The notes: generated by a model from the sequence alone, not told the origin. 64,000 nt of DNA from Solea solea (GCF_958295425.1 NC_081143.1:11660094-11724093), one strand, 5' to 3'. Counted from the first letter of the stretch, positions 36,642 to 49,335 are shown. Program-made: numbers and translations.

Positions 36642-37455
36642 GGCGCAACTATAGGTGGTGCAGCCAGGGCCTGAGGGGAGAGGCTGGCCTTGGATTTACA
36701 ATTTATACTGTGCTAAGGTATTTGTTCCACCCCTCAATAGTAATGCATGGGTGAAGGGAATAAGGGATTGGAGAATGAAAATACTCTAAGTTACAGTATA
36801 AACAGTGGAAAATCCATGACATCATTGATACGTGGCTGGAGAAGGACGTGCATAAAACTGCACTCGTTTGGAGACAAATGCAGGAGTGCATTTGTGAGTG
36901 AATGTGGCTATAACACTTGCTACTTGAAACCTATCCTTTTGGGGACATGGGGAAATATTGGGACAAATAAACAGTGGAAAATGTCTTGCAATTATCGAGC
37001 TGTGCAAATTGAGCTGTGCAAATTGTGACCCTGTGCCGCAAGAGCTGACCAAACGGCCCGAAGGGTCAGTTAAGTACCTCAGTACGAGCTCTTATACATT
37101 TTGTCACAGCATGTTCAGCAGGACATCACGCGAAAATAAACCAAGCACTGTTTTTTTTCGGTGGGCTGGGATGTTACCTTTTTAAGTTGCTGCCAAGCAT
37201 ATAAGGGAATGGTTTCTGTGTGTATGACATATACAGTATATAGTCAAAAAAAGAGGGCTGCAGCAAAATCGTCATTTGATTTGGTTTATGCAGATTATCT
37301 ATCGGAACAGTTTTTTATGAACACTGCTCACTTCAGTCTCATTGTGCTCTACATATTATTATAAGATTGCTTGCATAGAAGGCAATACAATAAGCATCTT
37401 TAGCTCATGGGATGAAGGAGCTGCTAAACTACTGTTGCCTTGTTTGTAAGTAAAG
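36642..37455. other. Intergenic DNA
   Basis: Overlapping short frames on both strands, none with a domain. A small direct repeat (GAGCTGTGCAAATT, twice) lies at 36998-37025. Confidence 0.4.
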
Positions 37456-37461
37456 GATTTC

Positions 37462-37560
37462 AAACACCAAAGTCACAAAATAACACAATTGAATTTACTA
37501 ACGGAGACAGCAGTGGATCAACATCTCCTGTCTGCCCTGCTGTAAATTACAGATGTTTCT
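37462..37560 (+). repeat. Dispersed repeat family A, copy 3
   Basis: TCACAAAATAACACAATTG and ACGGAGACAGCAGTGGATCA follow the same order as at 4385 and 13312. Confidence 0.6.
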
Positions 37561-37864
37561 ATGTATGGATGGACCACCATTGTTTCTGCAGTTGCCCAAA
37601 TGGACAAACTAGCCAGAGTGTGCATGTTTTGCATTTTGAACCAGGTCTCTCAGCAAACAAAGAATGACATTTCTTCTGGTATGCGAAGGCCACTGAGGAG
37701 TCCTCTGTTACGATCTGCTATTTAACCCTTAAATGTCACTTATTCCCATACACTGGACCATTATCAAAAACCACCATTACAATCCAGGCCTGCTGAAGTC
37801 TACAATATATCAATAATATGTTTGCTGCTTTATCTCACCTGTAAGCAGCTCTCAATCTCACGCA

Positions 37865-37990
37865 ACAAAGTCCGTCAAATCAGTTTTTCTTTGAGTCACT
37901 GCTGGCAACCATTTGTCACTGAGACTGAGCATCTGTGTCTCAGGCTGGTTCTCAGTGCAGGGGGACGTCATTGTTCAATCCAATACAATG
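37865..37990 (+). repeat. Dispersed repeat family B, copy 2
   Basis: GTGTCTCAGGCTGGTTCTCA followed by GTGCAGGGGGACGTC matches the block at 6258-6290. Confidence 0.5.
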
Positions 37991-38289
37991 GCTCCCCTGA
38001 AATTAAATATCAATCAGTTAAGAAGAGGAAGACATTAGAAATGCTGACATGATCACATCAAAAGAAAGGGATGCTCGCACTTATTTACATCACAAGGGTC
38101 ATCAGGGATATCTGAAAGGAAGAATCACCCGAAGACAGCACTCATCGCAAAATATAAGTCCCAACTCATCTGCATGTTTTTAAAGTGTTTTCCCGTCTCA
38201 TTTTCTCTGTGTAATTGGCAGACACTTGAACTGAGCATCAATCAGAGAAAAATTAAGGCACTTTATGTGATACGTTTCCCTAAGTGAAA

Positions 38290-38455
38290 AGGTTTTATTA
38301 CTTCCACCAAGGTGGTTATGTCTTTGAGCAGCATAACTCAAAAAGATAAGAACGGATTTTGACAACATTTTAGTAGATGATTTGGATTCAAATCCTATCA
38401 AAACCAAATTGCTAACTTTGATGGGGTTTTGGGCCCTCTAAGTGCTTCCTCCTCC
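38290..38455 (+). repeat. Dispersed repeat (TTCCACCAAGGTGGTTATG type)
   Basis: ATTACTTCCACCAAGGTGGT, then AACGGATTTTGACAACATTT and a GGGCCCTC end, follow the plan of a repeat common in fish and some invertebrates. The ATTAC-TTCC..CCAAGG start is diagnostic to me. Non-coding. Confidence 0.6.
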
Positions 38456-39900
38456 TAATTGTTTAAGGCAGTGTTTCCCATTTTCTCTAAATGGGGGCCC
38501 ATTTTTTAACGATGGCAACATATTGATCCATTTCACGATATAAATTCTAAGAAGAGCAAATTTGTACATCACGTAGCGACTAACTGACTTACAGCCATAG
38601 CGGTATCATTATGAATTGGTAAATTAAAAAATAATTAAATCATTTCTAGGAAATGTTTATTACAAATTCATTGTATGCATGTTCTTTTAAAACTTTTACA
38701 AAACAATTGTGACTAAAACGTTCAGAAAACTGCAAATTTGTATTTTCTTACATCTTTATTGTACAGCCATTATTATCAAACCTACTACTGTAATCCTTAT
38801 AATTATATAAAAAAAATAAAATCATATTGTCTTATTTCATGTCTGAGCAAAATGTGCTCAAGCAACTAAATTGACTGAGAAGTTCATTAAACAGGAAGAT
38901 TTCTCAAAATAGATTTTTCTGGATACATTTGCATTTTTAATGAGTTAAATAAAAGGAAGACATACATGCACTTTGTTAGCCAGGCATCTCAGAGATTAAT
39001 GATTAAAGTCAATGACAAAAAATCTTTTGATGAGAATATGCTGGGCTCTAGTGAAAGAAAGCCTATTTGACACTTTATTGTCAATTAAGACAATGTGTTT
39101 TTTTTTGTTTTTTGCCATCATGCAGCAATTAGTGTCACTAAGTCCATAATGAGATCTTAGCTAAATCCGGAGAATTATGCAGGGATCCACTTTAACCGTG
39201 ACACTTCTGTAAAAATCTATTTGGATGAAGAATGGAGTCTGGAAGAAGCAAGTTTTCTTTTGCCATTGAACATTTCTGCAAACCACAGTTATGCTTGTGT
39301 GAACCAAAATGACATAGTGACAGTAGGCCTGTCAACCAATTAAAAGGTTTTACTGGGATTAACTAGACGTTTATCCATAGTTTACTTGCAGTTAATTGCA
39401 CATTTATCGCACATTATCTGTACATAATTTTTAAATACGAATCAACAACGGCCACAATGCTTACTTTATGCAAATATGTTAATAATTAACGCTCCATTTC
39501 CAAACGATGACTGTCCAGAATCTTTCACAGAATAACATGCTCCAAAAATATAATACAAAACAAAATACAATATTCTTAAAGCATAACATGGCAAACTCAT
39601 GCCCAACGAACAACAACAGATGGACACATTGACCTTAATGTAACATATAATACTACACAATAATACTACTTCTTTAAATTACCTAACTACCTAATTAGTA
39701 ATGCATCTGTTAACACACGGTGGCAGCAGCAGCAAACATTTGGTTAGTAGAGGGCATGTTAGTTTGCAGAAGTGACCAGTGTCACTGGATGCCCCTCCTC
39801 TAAGCTCAACACACTGTGAAACCAGCATGTATTACTTTCACTAGCTCTCATGTGGCGGAATTTGTTTGGAGTACATAATTGCACTCTGACAAAATGATTT
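38456..39900. other. Intergenic DNA, partly CNE-like
   Basis: No gene recognised. The part at about 38880-39260 lacks repeats and is dense in TAAT/ATTA-type sequence. Conservation cannot be tested here. Confidence 0.35.
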
Positions 39901-39904
39901 CTCT

Positions 39905-40065
39905 CATTAAGTTGTCCACTGCTTTATTCCCCACATGATGATTGTGGGGCGATGAAGCCAGTCCCAGCTGGTGAAAGTCCATTGCAGGGCAAACATACAA
40001 CCACAAATTCACTCTCAGATTCACTGCTATGGTCAATTTAGAGTGACTAATTAACTCTTGTTACT
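39905..40065 (-). mobile_element. tRNA-derived SINE, 3' half
   Basis: GTTGTCCACTGCTTTATTCC, CCAGTCCCAGCTGGTGAAAG, CCATTGCAGGGCAAACATAC and TATGGTCAATTTAGAGTGAC match the tail-side half of the element at 41636-41998. The head is lost. Confidence 0.8.
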
Positions 40066-41620
40066 TGTCTCCCAACATAGCACTCTAGCCTCAAGAGAGA
40101 ATTGTGTCACAAATATACACATTGTATGAATTTTGGAAAATAAGTGTATATAGTGTGTAAGTTCCATCTGTAGTTCACAGGGAAGGTAAAGACAATAATC
40201 AAATACAGAATCTGAATTTAAATGTGCTTCCTTCGTCTGAATTGAACATTAACCATGTGTACCCATTTTAATGATCCTACTTACCTCTAAATAAAAGGTG
40301 TAGTTCTCCAGAACAAACACAAATGGATACAAACACTAAGAGGATCATGGTACTTAGAGGACTGCTACCACACTCAGAAGCTGAACTTTCATAGCTTGAG
40401 CTTGAGGATCAGACGAGGTGATTGGTGGACCCAGATTCACCAGCGCTCCAATCCTGTGTTTCAACTGAGAAATAGGTGATGAGGAGGAAGCTCAACCAAT
40501 CAGCCGACAGGGATGACACACCTGAATTAGAATATTGAGTCACACTGGCAGGGAGGGTGACAATTTAGGTGTGCACACATGCACAATGTATATATTTTAA
40601 GTAGTGACATACTTGGCAACTTGCAATCTAATTTGGAATTCATAGAAACATTTACAGTAGAATGGGACACTATTGAATGTATTATTTTTTTTCTTTATTT
40701 CATTGGAAAGCTGCTTGACAGGTGTTGTCCCGGTAACATTCACTTTACATTGCGGCATGTTGCCATGCATTTTGCCTTGTTTGCATCTTTCTCACAAAGT
40801 TCTGGACAGTCAGCTTTTACCTCTCAAGCACAAGTACATGAGTGGCATTCAAATACGACACCCTGTACAACATTTATCTTATTATGGTTTATACAGAGCT
40901 ACAGGGAACACTCCAGCCAACACCTGAACTGGATATAGATGACTATGTTTTTATTTGCTTAGCTGTTTGGAAATTTCAGGTATTTTAGATGGGTGTTGTC
41001 AAGGGTAAGTTTGCATTTAAGTCTGCATTTATATTGTGCACTGCTTATATTGTGAACTGCTTTACCCTACAATTTTGCCATTCACTCACACACAGACAGT
41101 GTTTCTATAAATTGCTGACTGTATGAATATGAATACAAGTATAAAAAGTCTATGAGAAAGTTCTAGTCCAGAACCTCTATATATTGACATATAAGTAATT
41201 ATTGCAACAGCTGTCCCAAGTTTTTTCTACAGGTTTTTAATACCAGACAATCCCATTTTTGAGAGATTAAAATAAAAATGTGAATACCTACTGACTGTCC
41301 AAATTACTTTTTATGACCAGAATCCACTTCTGAAAACATTGTGTGGGTGCTAAACCTGAACCATAAATGTATATAGTTTCACAATTCTGTATTGTAGAGA
41401 CTGTAGGTAGGGTGGCTGGGGTCAGAGAGGATCATTTCTAATTCTACAATCATCTCCTTGGTCATTTTAAGTTGATATTCTGATTTATTTATTTCATATT
41501 CTTTATTCTTAGGATTCTTCTTTAGTTGCTGTTACCAGTTATTCCCACTAGTTGATGCTGTAGTATGGAGATACAATAGTGAGTCGGGCACATGCTGCTT
41601 ACTGAGCAGCGTTTGGTCAG
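40066..41620. other. Intergenic DNA
   Basis: No protein-like frame is seen; the 119-codon frame at 40579-40938 has no domain. A weak piece of the repeat at 53735-53960 occurs near 41040-41100. Confidence 0.4.
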
Positions 41621-41635
41621 TCAGTCATCATCTAC

Positions 41636-41998
41636 CGCTTTATCCTCTGCCAGAGGGTCGCGGGGGGTGCTGTGCCAATCTCAGCTACATCGGGCGATAG
41701 GCGGGGTACACCCTGGACAGTTCGCCAGTCCATCGCAGGGCCACACACAGATAGAGACAAACAACCATTCACTCTCACACTCACTCCTATGGTCAATTTA
41801 GAGTGTTCAATTTACCTAATCCCCACATTGCATGTTTTTGGACTGTGGGAGGAAGCCGGAGAACCCGGAGAGAACCCACGCACACACGGGGAGAACATGC
41901 AAACTCCATGCAGAAAGGCCCTTGTTCCGACCGGGGCTCGAACCCGGGTCTTCTCGCTGCAAGGCGAGAGTGCTAACCACTACACCACCGTGTGGCCA
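41636..41998 (-). mobile_element. Near full-length tRNA-derived SINE
   Basis: On the minus strand the element starts with a tRNA-like head: GTGGTGTAGTGGTTAGCACT (A box region), CTCGCCTTGCAGCGAGAAG and GGGTTCGAGCCC (B box). A conserved body follows, including the reverse complements of GGACTGTGGGAGGAAGCCGG and CACCCTGGACAGTTCGCCAG. The tail ends AGGATAAAGCGGTAGATGAT with GACT-type repeats. It is the best copy in the window and serves as the reference for the partial ones at 12255, 17935, 21872, 25182, 39905, 61845 and 63608. Plus-strand frames across it are not genes. Confidence 0.9.
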
Positions 41999-42955
41999 AG
42001 CAGCGTTTGGGTCTCGTTAAAAAATAACTCTGAATTTTGAAAGTGCACCTTTGTTGTATTTTGTTTATCTGGCCTTTACCCTTAACCTAACCATTTACTT
42101 CAATGTTCCTTAGAAACAGGTAAAATAGTATTTTGTACAGAGTACAAATATCAACTGAAATGGATTAAATTCAGTCAATATGTTATTTCATTTAAATTTA
42201 ATAACAGCACCGAAGACTGCTGAATCCCTTCCAGCCAATAGTAGATGGTTTAGGGCATTAGATGGGATAGTACACAATGCCTGCTCTGCTCTAACAGCCT
42301 GTCTCTTTAGAGTGCTAGCAGAGATTGAACCCTCTGAAGTTAAACACAGTAAAATAAATGTTCCCTCATCACTAGATTTCATTATGAAGCTATTAATTAC
42401 AGACAGTACAATTGAGACAATTTATTATATGCACTAAATTAAAGCAAGATGTCAAAAGCAGGAACACTGGACTGTATTGTGCTACTAATGAGCCTCTTGT
42501 GTTTTCTCTTTAATATTTAAATAAAAGTAATACAAGAAAGTGGTGATCACTGATGCTGATTTGCGCATGCACAGGCATTTTTGTTTCTGGCTGATATTTA
42601 ACATAATATTGGCCATTTTATGTCATCTGCCTTGCACTCCCTGCACTACTAGAGTGTTGTTTTATGAGGTCCTGTTTTTCTCTTTTCAGTTTTATCCTTG
42701 TCTATAGGGTCTAGGAGTAAATTTGATATTCATTTCAAAAGCTAACCTTTCCCTGTTAATAAGGGTGATATTTTGCTTGATATACTCAGCTCATAAGACT
42801 TTCACTTTAACCATGAATATGACAATTTATTTATTAGAAGTCAAGAAGTCACTTACTTCAAATATTATTTGAAGTAATATAATAGTAATATAATATTTCA
42901 CATTTCTACTACATAGATGGTCTAGTTTTAATAGACATTCATCTTCCCAAGGGTG
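41999..42955. other. Intergenic DNA
   Basis: Short frames only. The 85-codon frame at 42180-42437 is more GC-balanced than its neighbours but shows no domain or matching splice context. Confidence 0.4.
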
Positions 42956-42959
42956 GATT

Positions 42960-43390
42960 ATTACTTTAAGATCCTCAACTGGTTTACAGTGACTTCACCA
43001 AGTTTGAAGGTGATCCCATGAAAGCTCTAGGACAAGTTTGTTCAAATACCATTGGTATGAAATGGCCAAAATCGCCTCCGTCTTGGCATGCAATCCAAGG
43101 TGGCGGCCTTCCTGTGGGATTCACAGGAAAGTCGTCATCGACTTTTTTGACCGTCCCCACCTAATGAACATGTGTACCAAGTTTTGTTCATGTACGTTTA
43201 ACCCAACAGCAGTTGACCTAACAGGATTTTTTTGGCGTCAGTTTTTAGCCCCGCCCACTTTCATTTTTTGACAGGCATTCCCCGAACCACTAATATACGT
43301 AATTTTTCACCAGGTCTGATGCGGTTTCAAAAAAAAAAAATTGGTGAGTTTTGGGGTATGTTCAGGGCCTCAAAATACGAATCGTATAGA
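42960..43390 (+). mobile_element. Body of the teleost repeat ending in 59-bp units
   Basis: TTCACCAAGTTTGAAGGTGA, TGGCCAAAATCGCCTCCGTC, AGTCGTCATCGACTTTTTTG and ATTGGTGAGTTTTGGGGTAT are in the order known from a widespread teleost non-coding element that typically ends in an AGAAGAATAATCCTTACAG tandem. No transposase is present. Confidence 0.65.
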
Positions 43391-43600
43391 AGAATAATCC
43401 TTACAGTTTCAATAGGGTTCTACGCACTTGTGCTCGAACCCTAATAAAAAGAATAATCCTTACAGTTTCAATAGGGTTCTACGCACTTGTGCTCCAACCC
43501 TAATAAAAAGAATAATCCTTACAGTTTCAATAGGGTTCTACGCACTTATGCTCCAACCCTAATAAAAAGAATAATCCTTACAGTTTCAAAAGGGTTCTCT
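43391..43600 (+). repeat. 59-bp tandem repeat, 3.6 copies
   Basis: GAATAATCCTTACAGTTTCA starts at 43392, 43451, 43510 and 43569, exactly 59 bp apart. The unit ends GTGCTCGAACCCTAATAAAA (later units CTCCAACCC). The first three units are nearly identical. The fourth breaks off after AAGGGTTCTC. Confidence 0.95.
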
Positions 43601-43746
43601 GCTGCCAATCAGCCCCTCCTCCAGTTACTGTTGCTTCCAATTGGTCCATAGCCTGTGGTCTCTGCTGGGTCCTAGTGCCCTACTGCTACAATCGCTATCG
43701 CAAAATGTCATGGCCACTGAGTGAGCCCCACGGTCAATTGTGACCG

Positions 43747-44168
43747 CGGGGCCGTGGTGTTGCTATGCCATGGATCGTTGGGCTGGGGAGCGATGGAGCT
43801 TATGTGATGGTGGGTCAAAAGGCTGGAGTTGCACAACAATTGCATCAGAATGACTGTCCCTACGTCATAAACATTCACTGTGGTGCACACAGAACGGCAC
43901 TGGCTGCCAGAGATGCATCAAAGGCTGTGTGTCAACTAAGTGCATGTGTCACCACTGTTAACAACATAGACTGTATACATACTACAACTTCCCCCATCTG
44001 AACACACACCGACTACAGCAACTCCACAACAAAGTGGAGGAACATGAACTGCTGAGCCTAAAACAACCATCTGGTAAATGCTGGCTGTAGTTAGAGAGGG
44101 CAGTTAAGGGCATATGTGCCAACAGGGTTGCTCTGGTTTTGGAGTTGGAGGGGGAGGAAGCTGCAAGA
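43747..44168 (+). pseudogene. hAT transposase (ZNF862-like) remnant
   Basis: The frame beginning near 43765 reads IVGLGSDGAYVMVGQKAGVA, then HCGAHRTALAARDASKAVCQ. This matches the region around the second catalytic acidic residue and the CxxH motif of hAT transposases of the ZNF862-like group (GSDGASVM.G...GVA..L, HC.AHRLALA). After a frameshift near 43990 it goes on as LQQLHNKVEEHELLSLKQPS and then a stop. The BED finger and dimerisation domains are absent. Confidence 0.8.
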
Positions 44169-44284
44169 GCCTGTTACTTACATACATTAAACTACTTACA
44201 TTGCTAATCACCCTACTTTTTATTGTAGTTGGTAACACTGTCAAACAATCTCCAAACGCAAGACAATGAACACACACAAAAAAG

Positions 44285-44470
44285 AGTGACTAGTGACATG
44301 TAAAGGAGTTGTTGTTCAGTGTAACTGAATCAAATCACTAGAATCAGTTAATTAAAAATAATTTTTCAGTACTTCCTCCATGACCGGAGCACAGACTCCT
44401 ACTCCACAGACTACAGCAGCAGGGTCTGTGATGCCACTTGCGTTCAGCGGTGCTGTCCCTAAATACACCA
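44285..44470 (+). mobile_element. hAT-type MITE fragment, copy 2
   Basis: GTTCAGTGTAACTGAATCAA and CAGTACTTCCTCCATGACCG match the copy at 17285-17500 in order and spacing. Confidence 0.55.
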
Positions 44471-44612
44471 GACTCCTCAGTTAAATATAGAGATTTCCCT
44501 GTTAAGTGTTGGAGATTCAGCACTGTTCGGCTTGATTTCTTTAAAATTAATTAAAACAATTCTTATGTCTTTGATTTGTATATGCAGCCACGTCTTTGTT
44601 TTAACTTGTTTA

Positions 44613-44668
44613 TAATAATAATAATAATAATAATAAGAAGAAGAATCATAATAATAATATTATTATTA
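44613..44668. repeat. (AAT)n microsatellite with AAG interruption
   Basis: About nine AAT units, a short AAG block, then AAT and ATT units that are partly self-complementary. Confidence 0.9.
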
Positions 44669-46187
44669 GGGCTATGAAAGTACTTATTTATAGTTCTCAG
44701 ATGAATGTCCAATTTACTTTGCTTTTGTTATTTATTATTGTATATAGTCCTCCAGAGTTGCACTGAAAATAAATATTGTTTAACTGGCATTAAATTACAG
44801 TTTCCTTTATTTGATTTGACAAATAATTTTGACAGTGCAGATATTGATATAATGACAATGCTACTTCAATTAAATTATATTTAAAACAAAATTAAAACAA
44901 AATCATGATACATCTTAAACATGATGATGCTGCGGACACATACATAAGGAAAATGAAACGGACCTCCTTAAATCATAATTGACTACCCCTAGTCTTTCCA
45001 ATTGCGTACAGTGGCATATTGATCTATTGGTTACACCTCTTGAAAGTGGGAGTTTACGACACCCTTTTAAGACCCATACTCGTGTAATCCGGTGTTAGCT
45101 GAGCTACCTTCTGATGGCCATTTAAGAGAAAACAGGTTTCAGGCACTTTTGCATTGGCTTAATTATACAGTAGGCATTACTGATCATTTATCATTTCATG
45201 ATAAGCTTTAAGCATCCTGAGAGAGCACTATTTTACATCTCCTCTGGGCTTTACATTTGTGCACAGCATCAGTGGAGCCTTTGACCTATCACAGGGTAAT
45301 TCAGAGAGAAAGAGCCATTAATGAAATGCTAAATGCAAAGTTTATTGACATTAAAAAGTTCAAGTTAACAGTAAACAGTTAAGACTTGGTTCCCCCAGGG
45401 GTCATGATTTTCTTTAGATCTCCAACAGTAAAGTGTTAAGGAATAAACAAAAAATAAAGTGACCATTTTACTATCCAGTTTCTTTCAGGTTATGGAATCA
45501 CCTGTCTAAGCTGCAGCTTTAACAGGATGACGGTAATAGGTCTCATGTTTGTTGTGAAGTTATGTAAGACTTACTGGAGCTGAAGGTGCAGTATATGCAA
45601 AGTATTAACTGTAATTAAGTCTGTTAAGTAAGTCAGGCATATTGCACTTGGCAGCTCCCTGGTGATGCACAGATGTGTGATGTACATTTGATTGCATGAA
45701 TACCTGCCCGTCGAGATCCAGTTGGACCCATTGGGTCAAGCCGGGTTCAGGCAAAAATGCAGAAATGATTCTCAGGCTCGGGTAATGTACGGTCACAGCT
45801 CGTAAGGTCGAACTCGTCCCAAAGCTGGGGCAGGGTGGTATCTCCTAACTGTAAATACAAAGTATTTGAACTCTTTGAACTTAGAATGTTCCAGAACCAT
45901 GGTTATGCATATACTTCCATACTGCCATTTTCAGCCCTCTCAGTTCAGGGCCCAACACATTTGCATGGTTTGCATTTCTTAAATGGAAATCTCTGTTAAA
46001 TAGCAAATGTCTACATTTATTACACAGTTCAGTCATGACCATAAGCCATACTGTTGTGATGTTTGGATACATGCTTCTAAAATAAATATAGACCCAGGGC
46101 TATTTGAATAATTGGCAAAAAGGGCAACTATGAATAAGCAAATATAATTTTTTTTCTTATTTACTTTGTCATAAAGACATTTTGAAT
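44669..46187. other. Intergenic DNA
   Basis: No gene or repeat family that I can name. The stretch near 45005-45125 has a loosely tRNA-like A-box look (TTGATCTATTGGTTACACC) but no cloverleaf. Confidence 0.35.
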
Positions 46188-46659
46188 TTAACCCTTAGAA
46201 CACAGAGCATGTTGGCTGTTTTTTTCCCTGTTTAAACGTACAGTATATACAGAGGGTATAAGAATGTCTTATATCCTTTTTTTCAGCACAACCTAGGTAA
46301 TCTGATAAGAAAAAAAAAAAAAAAATGTTCATCAATTATATAAACACACCTGAGCGAAATCACAATGTTTAAAATCGGATTAAATTTGGGAAATTTGGTA
46401 TATGTCACAGTTCAAAGTTCACTTGGCTTGTTTTTATGAAAAAAAAAGAGAAGAAAAAAAGTGTCTATTTTGTGACCTCTGCACAATTAGCGCTACTTTA
46501 TATCACTACTAAAATGCAATATAAGGTGAATCATAACTTTGACTCAACAACACATAACACATTGTTTAAAGCCTGACCTATAAACACACCCCAGCCACAG
46601 CAATTCAACATGGGTACGCCTGCGGGAAAGATATGTGCCGTGTGAGCACTAAGGGTTAA
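46188..46659. mobile_element. PiggyBac-type MITE bounded by TTAA (472 bp)
   Basis: The left end is TTAACCCTTAGAACACAGAG and the right end, read in reverse complement, is TTAACCCTTAGTGCTCACAC. Both start with TTAA, the fixed target site of piggyBac elements, and share the next seven bases CCCTTAG exactly. The interior is AT-rich and non-coding. I infer a non-autonomous piggyBac-type element. Confidence 0.75.
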
Positions 46660-47985
46660 ACACAATGGAAATACTTTTTGAGTACTCCTGCACCACCAAA
46701 TGTTGGCGATGATGAATTTATCTACATTTCCAAATTAATGTTTCATTAACCGTGCCTGTGTATATTATCATTCATTATACCCGTGTCCACTATTTTATAC
46801 TGATGTAATGTTTGTGGCTGCAATGCACTTATAATATTACCATATGAAAAATTCATGGCAAAATTCTGTTTTTAACACTCTTTTTCTTGTTTTAAGGGGG
46901 TGAAGATCACCATAGCATGTGTGTGTCTTCATAACTGCCTACTGGCTGACGGGGAATGTCACATGTTCAGGGAAGGTAACTGGAGGACTGATGGACTAGG
47001 AGCAATGCAATCATTTAAAAAAAAAAAGCTTGCAACAGTCCCATGATTCATAAAAAAATCGGTCTGTTAATCCCTCACACTACAGGATAATCTGGCTGGA
47101 TAATTAATCTGTTCAAATCTTCGTAAAATCGGAAGACACCCATCATTTCCACTACACATAATCAGGCAAAACCAGTACTGAGTGCATTAGGCTTCAGTGT
47201 GGATAGGATACGCCCAATCCCTTTTCCCAGAGGTTGGACATTCCATTGTAAAACATTGAGTAATTAAAAAATAATGCCATTTTGCCAACTGCTTTATTGC
47301 TGTCCTGGGCAATGGAAATTAGTATGCACTTGTCTGTAGCAAAGCGGGGACATGTCAGAAAATATCTTCAGCATTTGAGAATACCAGTGAAGTGGTTTAT
47401 GGTAATAGACTGCTAGCAGGTTTTGTTGAGATTAGCTTAGCTGCACAACTTGACAATTAACATGAGTTACCTTGTATTAGGTTAATCTAAGAAGTATCTC
47501 ATAGCTTTCCTTTAGAAGTGTGCCCCTGACAAATCCCCAGTTGGGTCACTTAATCTTTACCTTTACCTTAACCCTATCTCTTTGTCTCAACAATTAGTGG
47601 ACACACTAAGCCCTTACTTGAACACGCAAAATGGAGGGGTAGGGATGTGTGGTAGGGGCAATGGGTGAAATGGAACAGAACCAAAAACAGAAACCCTGTT
47701 TGGCTTGGTCTGTTCTCTCTCTGATCAGAGCTGCACTATAGCTCACATTTCAGAGGCACATAAGTTGATTCTCTGTGACGCATTAGGCTAAGCACTCTCT
47801 CTCTCTCTTTCTCTCTCTCAGAGTTCAAGTTATTCTCTCTCCTTCTTGATACCTTTAAAAGTGCCACTAGCTTTCTTTCTAGCAATCAGTTCTTCTCTAT
47901 CTTCAATACACCTCAGAATAGCAGCAGGTGATTTCATACTGTGCAGCTTGGAGCAGAGGCCAAGATATGCTGCATTCCTTGTACA
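46660..47985. other. Non-repetitive intergenic DNA, CNE-like part
   Basis: No gene recognised. The section at about 47020-47420 is free of known repeats and dense in homeodomain-type sites (GTTAATCC, GGATAATTAATC, AGTAATTAAAA). That fits a conserved enhancer, but this is inference. A CT run lies at 47797-47819. Confidence 0.35.
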
Positions 47986-47989
47986 ACGG

Positions 47990-48204
47990 AACAAGCATAG
48001 CAGCATGTTTTTTTTTGTTAAAAAATTAACAGTGGCTATTGTGTGTATGGCTGACTTACTGTGAAACAAATACAACAGTAAAAGTACCAGTGCTTGTACA
48101 GTGGCAGCCATCCTGTAATCCTAACCCGGGGTACGTGATGTTGCTCTGGGTTTCCAAGTTCAAAATTGAAGTTCAGGGATTCCTCAGAATTCCGACTACA
48201 AATG
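47990..48204 (+). repeat. Repeat family C, left member of an inverted pair
   Basis: It runs from AACAAGCATAGCAGCATG to TTCCGACTACAAATG and is the reverse complement of 49453-49666 with few mismatches. In the minus frame both give a short reading [20 protein letters not shown] that looks conserved but has no assigned function. Confidence 0.85.
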
Positions 48205-49205
48205 GAATGCACCAAGAGACCCACAGCTTGGCTGTCACAGTAGCATTTGTGGAGGCCCTAACAACTAGATGTAAGAATGTAGTAGTAAAGCAAAGTAATA
48301 ACTAGTGATCTGCTCAGTGACTCAATGTAAAAGACTGTATGAGTGCATACAGCAGCCATTCTGCTGTAGCTTCTGGTTGATAATGTATTTCGAGCCATTT
48401 TGCTGTGAAAACATGGCAGATGCTAAACAGGGAAACGCGGTCATTGAAAATGAGAACATTAATTGTTAATTCCTTGGGGTTTATATGAATAACATCACAC
48501 ACAAGGTTAATTACCCCCAATAAAACATGCTAATGTAATCAGCAAAGATCATGTGTTTGATCAGCAAACAAGAGTTTTGTTGCTTTATTCCAATTAGACA
48601 CATGATAAATGGTGCATGACAACCCACTGCCTCTGCTCACTATGTTTACACGGAAACCCTGTGAACTTGCTTCGAAAATCACAGTTTAGCTGAGGCATAC
48701 AGAAGTCACAGGCTTTACGAGTGACAATAAAGCCACAGCTCATAAATCATGGTGTCACACTGCAGCTGTTTAGCTATGTAGCTGTGATAATGACTTATTA
48801 TATATATTGTATATTATGCTGAAGAGAAGATATTCTGCCACTCAGCATCTGCCAGGACACAAACATAGGTGTCATACACTTCCTCAGCATTCCTGAGTCA
48901 TTAGCGTCGGTTTGGGATGACAGCACCTGACACATGACAGGCAAGGGCCTCCTCCTCTGCTCGTCCCAGGAGGCCACATCTGACAGGCAGCTGACTCCAC
49001 TTCCTCTCTCACTTAGACACTGGCTGAGTGACTGATAGATGGTTGAGGGTTGTGGCACCGTGCAGATGAAAAGCAGGCCAAAAAAGAGGACAAAGAAGTT
49101 GCAGAGAAGACAGGAATTGAGGAACAGTATTCAACAGTTGTTAGTTTGGAAAGTTGCTCCCAGCCTGATTTATTTCAATACATTAAGAAGGATATATGCA
49201 CATAT
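48205..49205. other. Spacer between inverted repeats
   Basis: Unique-looking DNA with short frames only. No gene is supported. Confidence 0.4.
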
Positions 49206-49225
49206 GTATTGAGTATTAAAAACAT

Positions 49226-49261
49226 TGTATATATGTATATATATATATACAATGTTTTATA

Positions 49262-49335
<74 letters not shown>

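Noticed and set aside
41592..42040. Overlapping plus-strand frames of up to 122 codons
   Set aside because: They are antisense readings of the near full-length SINE.
45005..45125. Possible tRNA or SINE head
   Set aside because: An A-box-like string is present, but no B box in register and no cloverleaf pairing.
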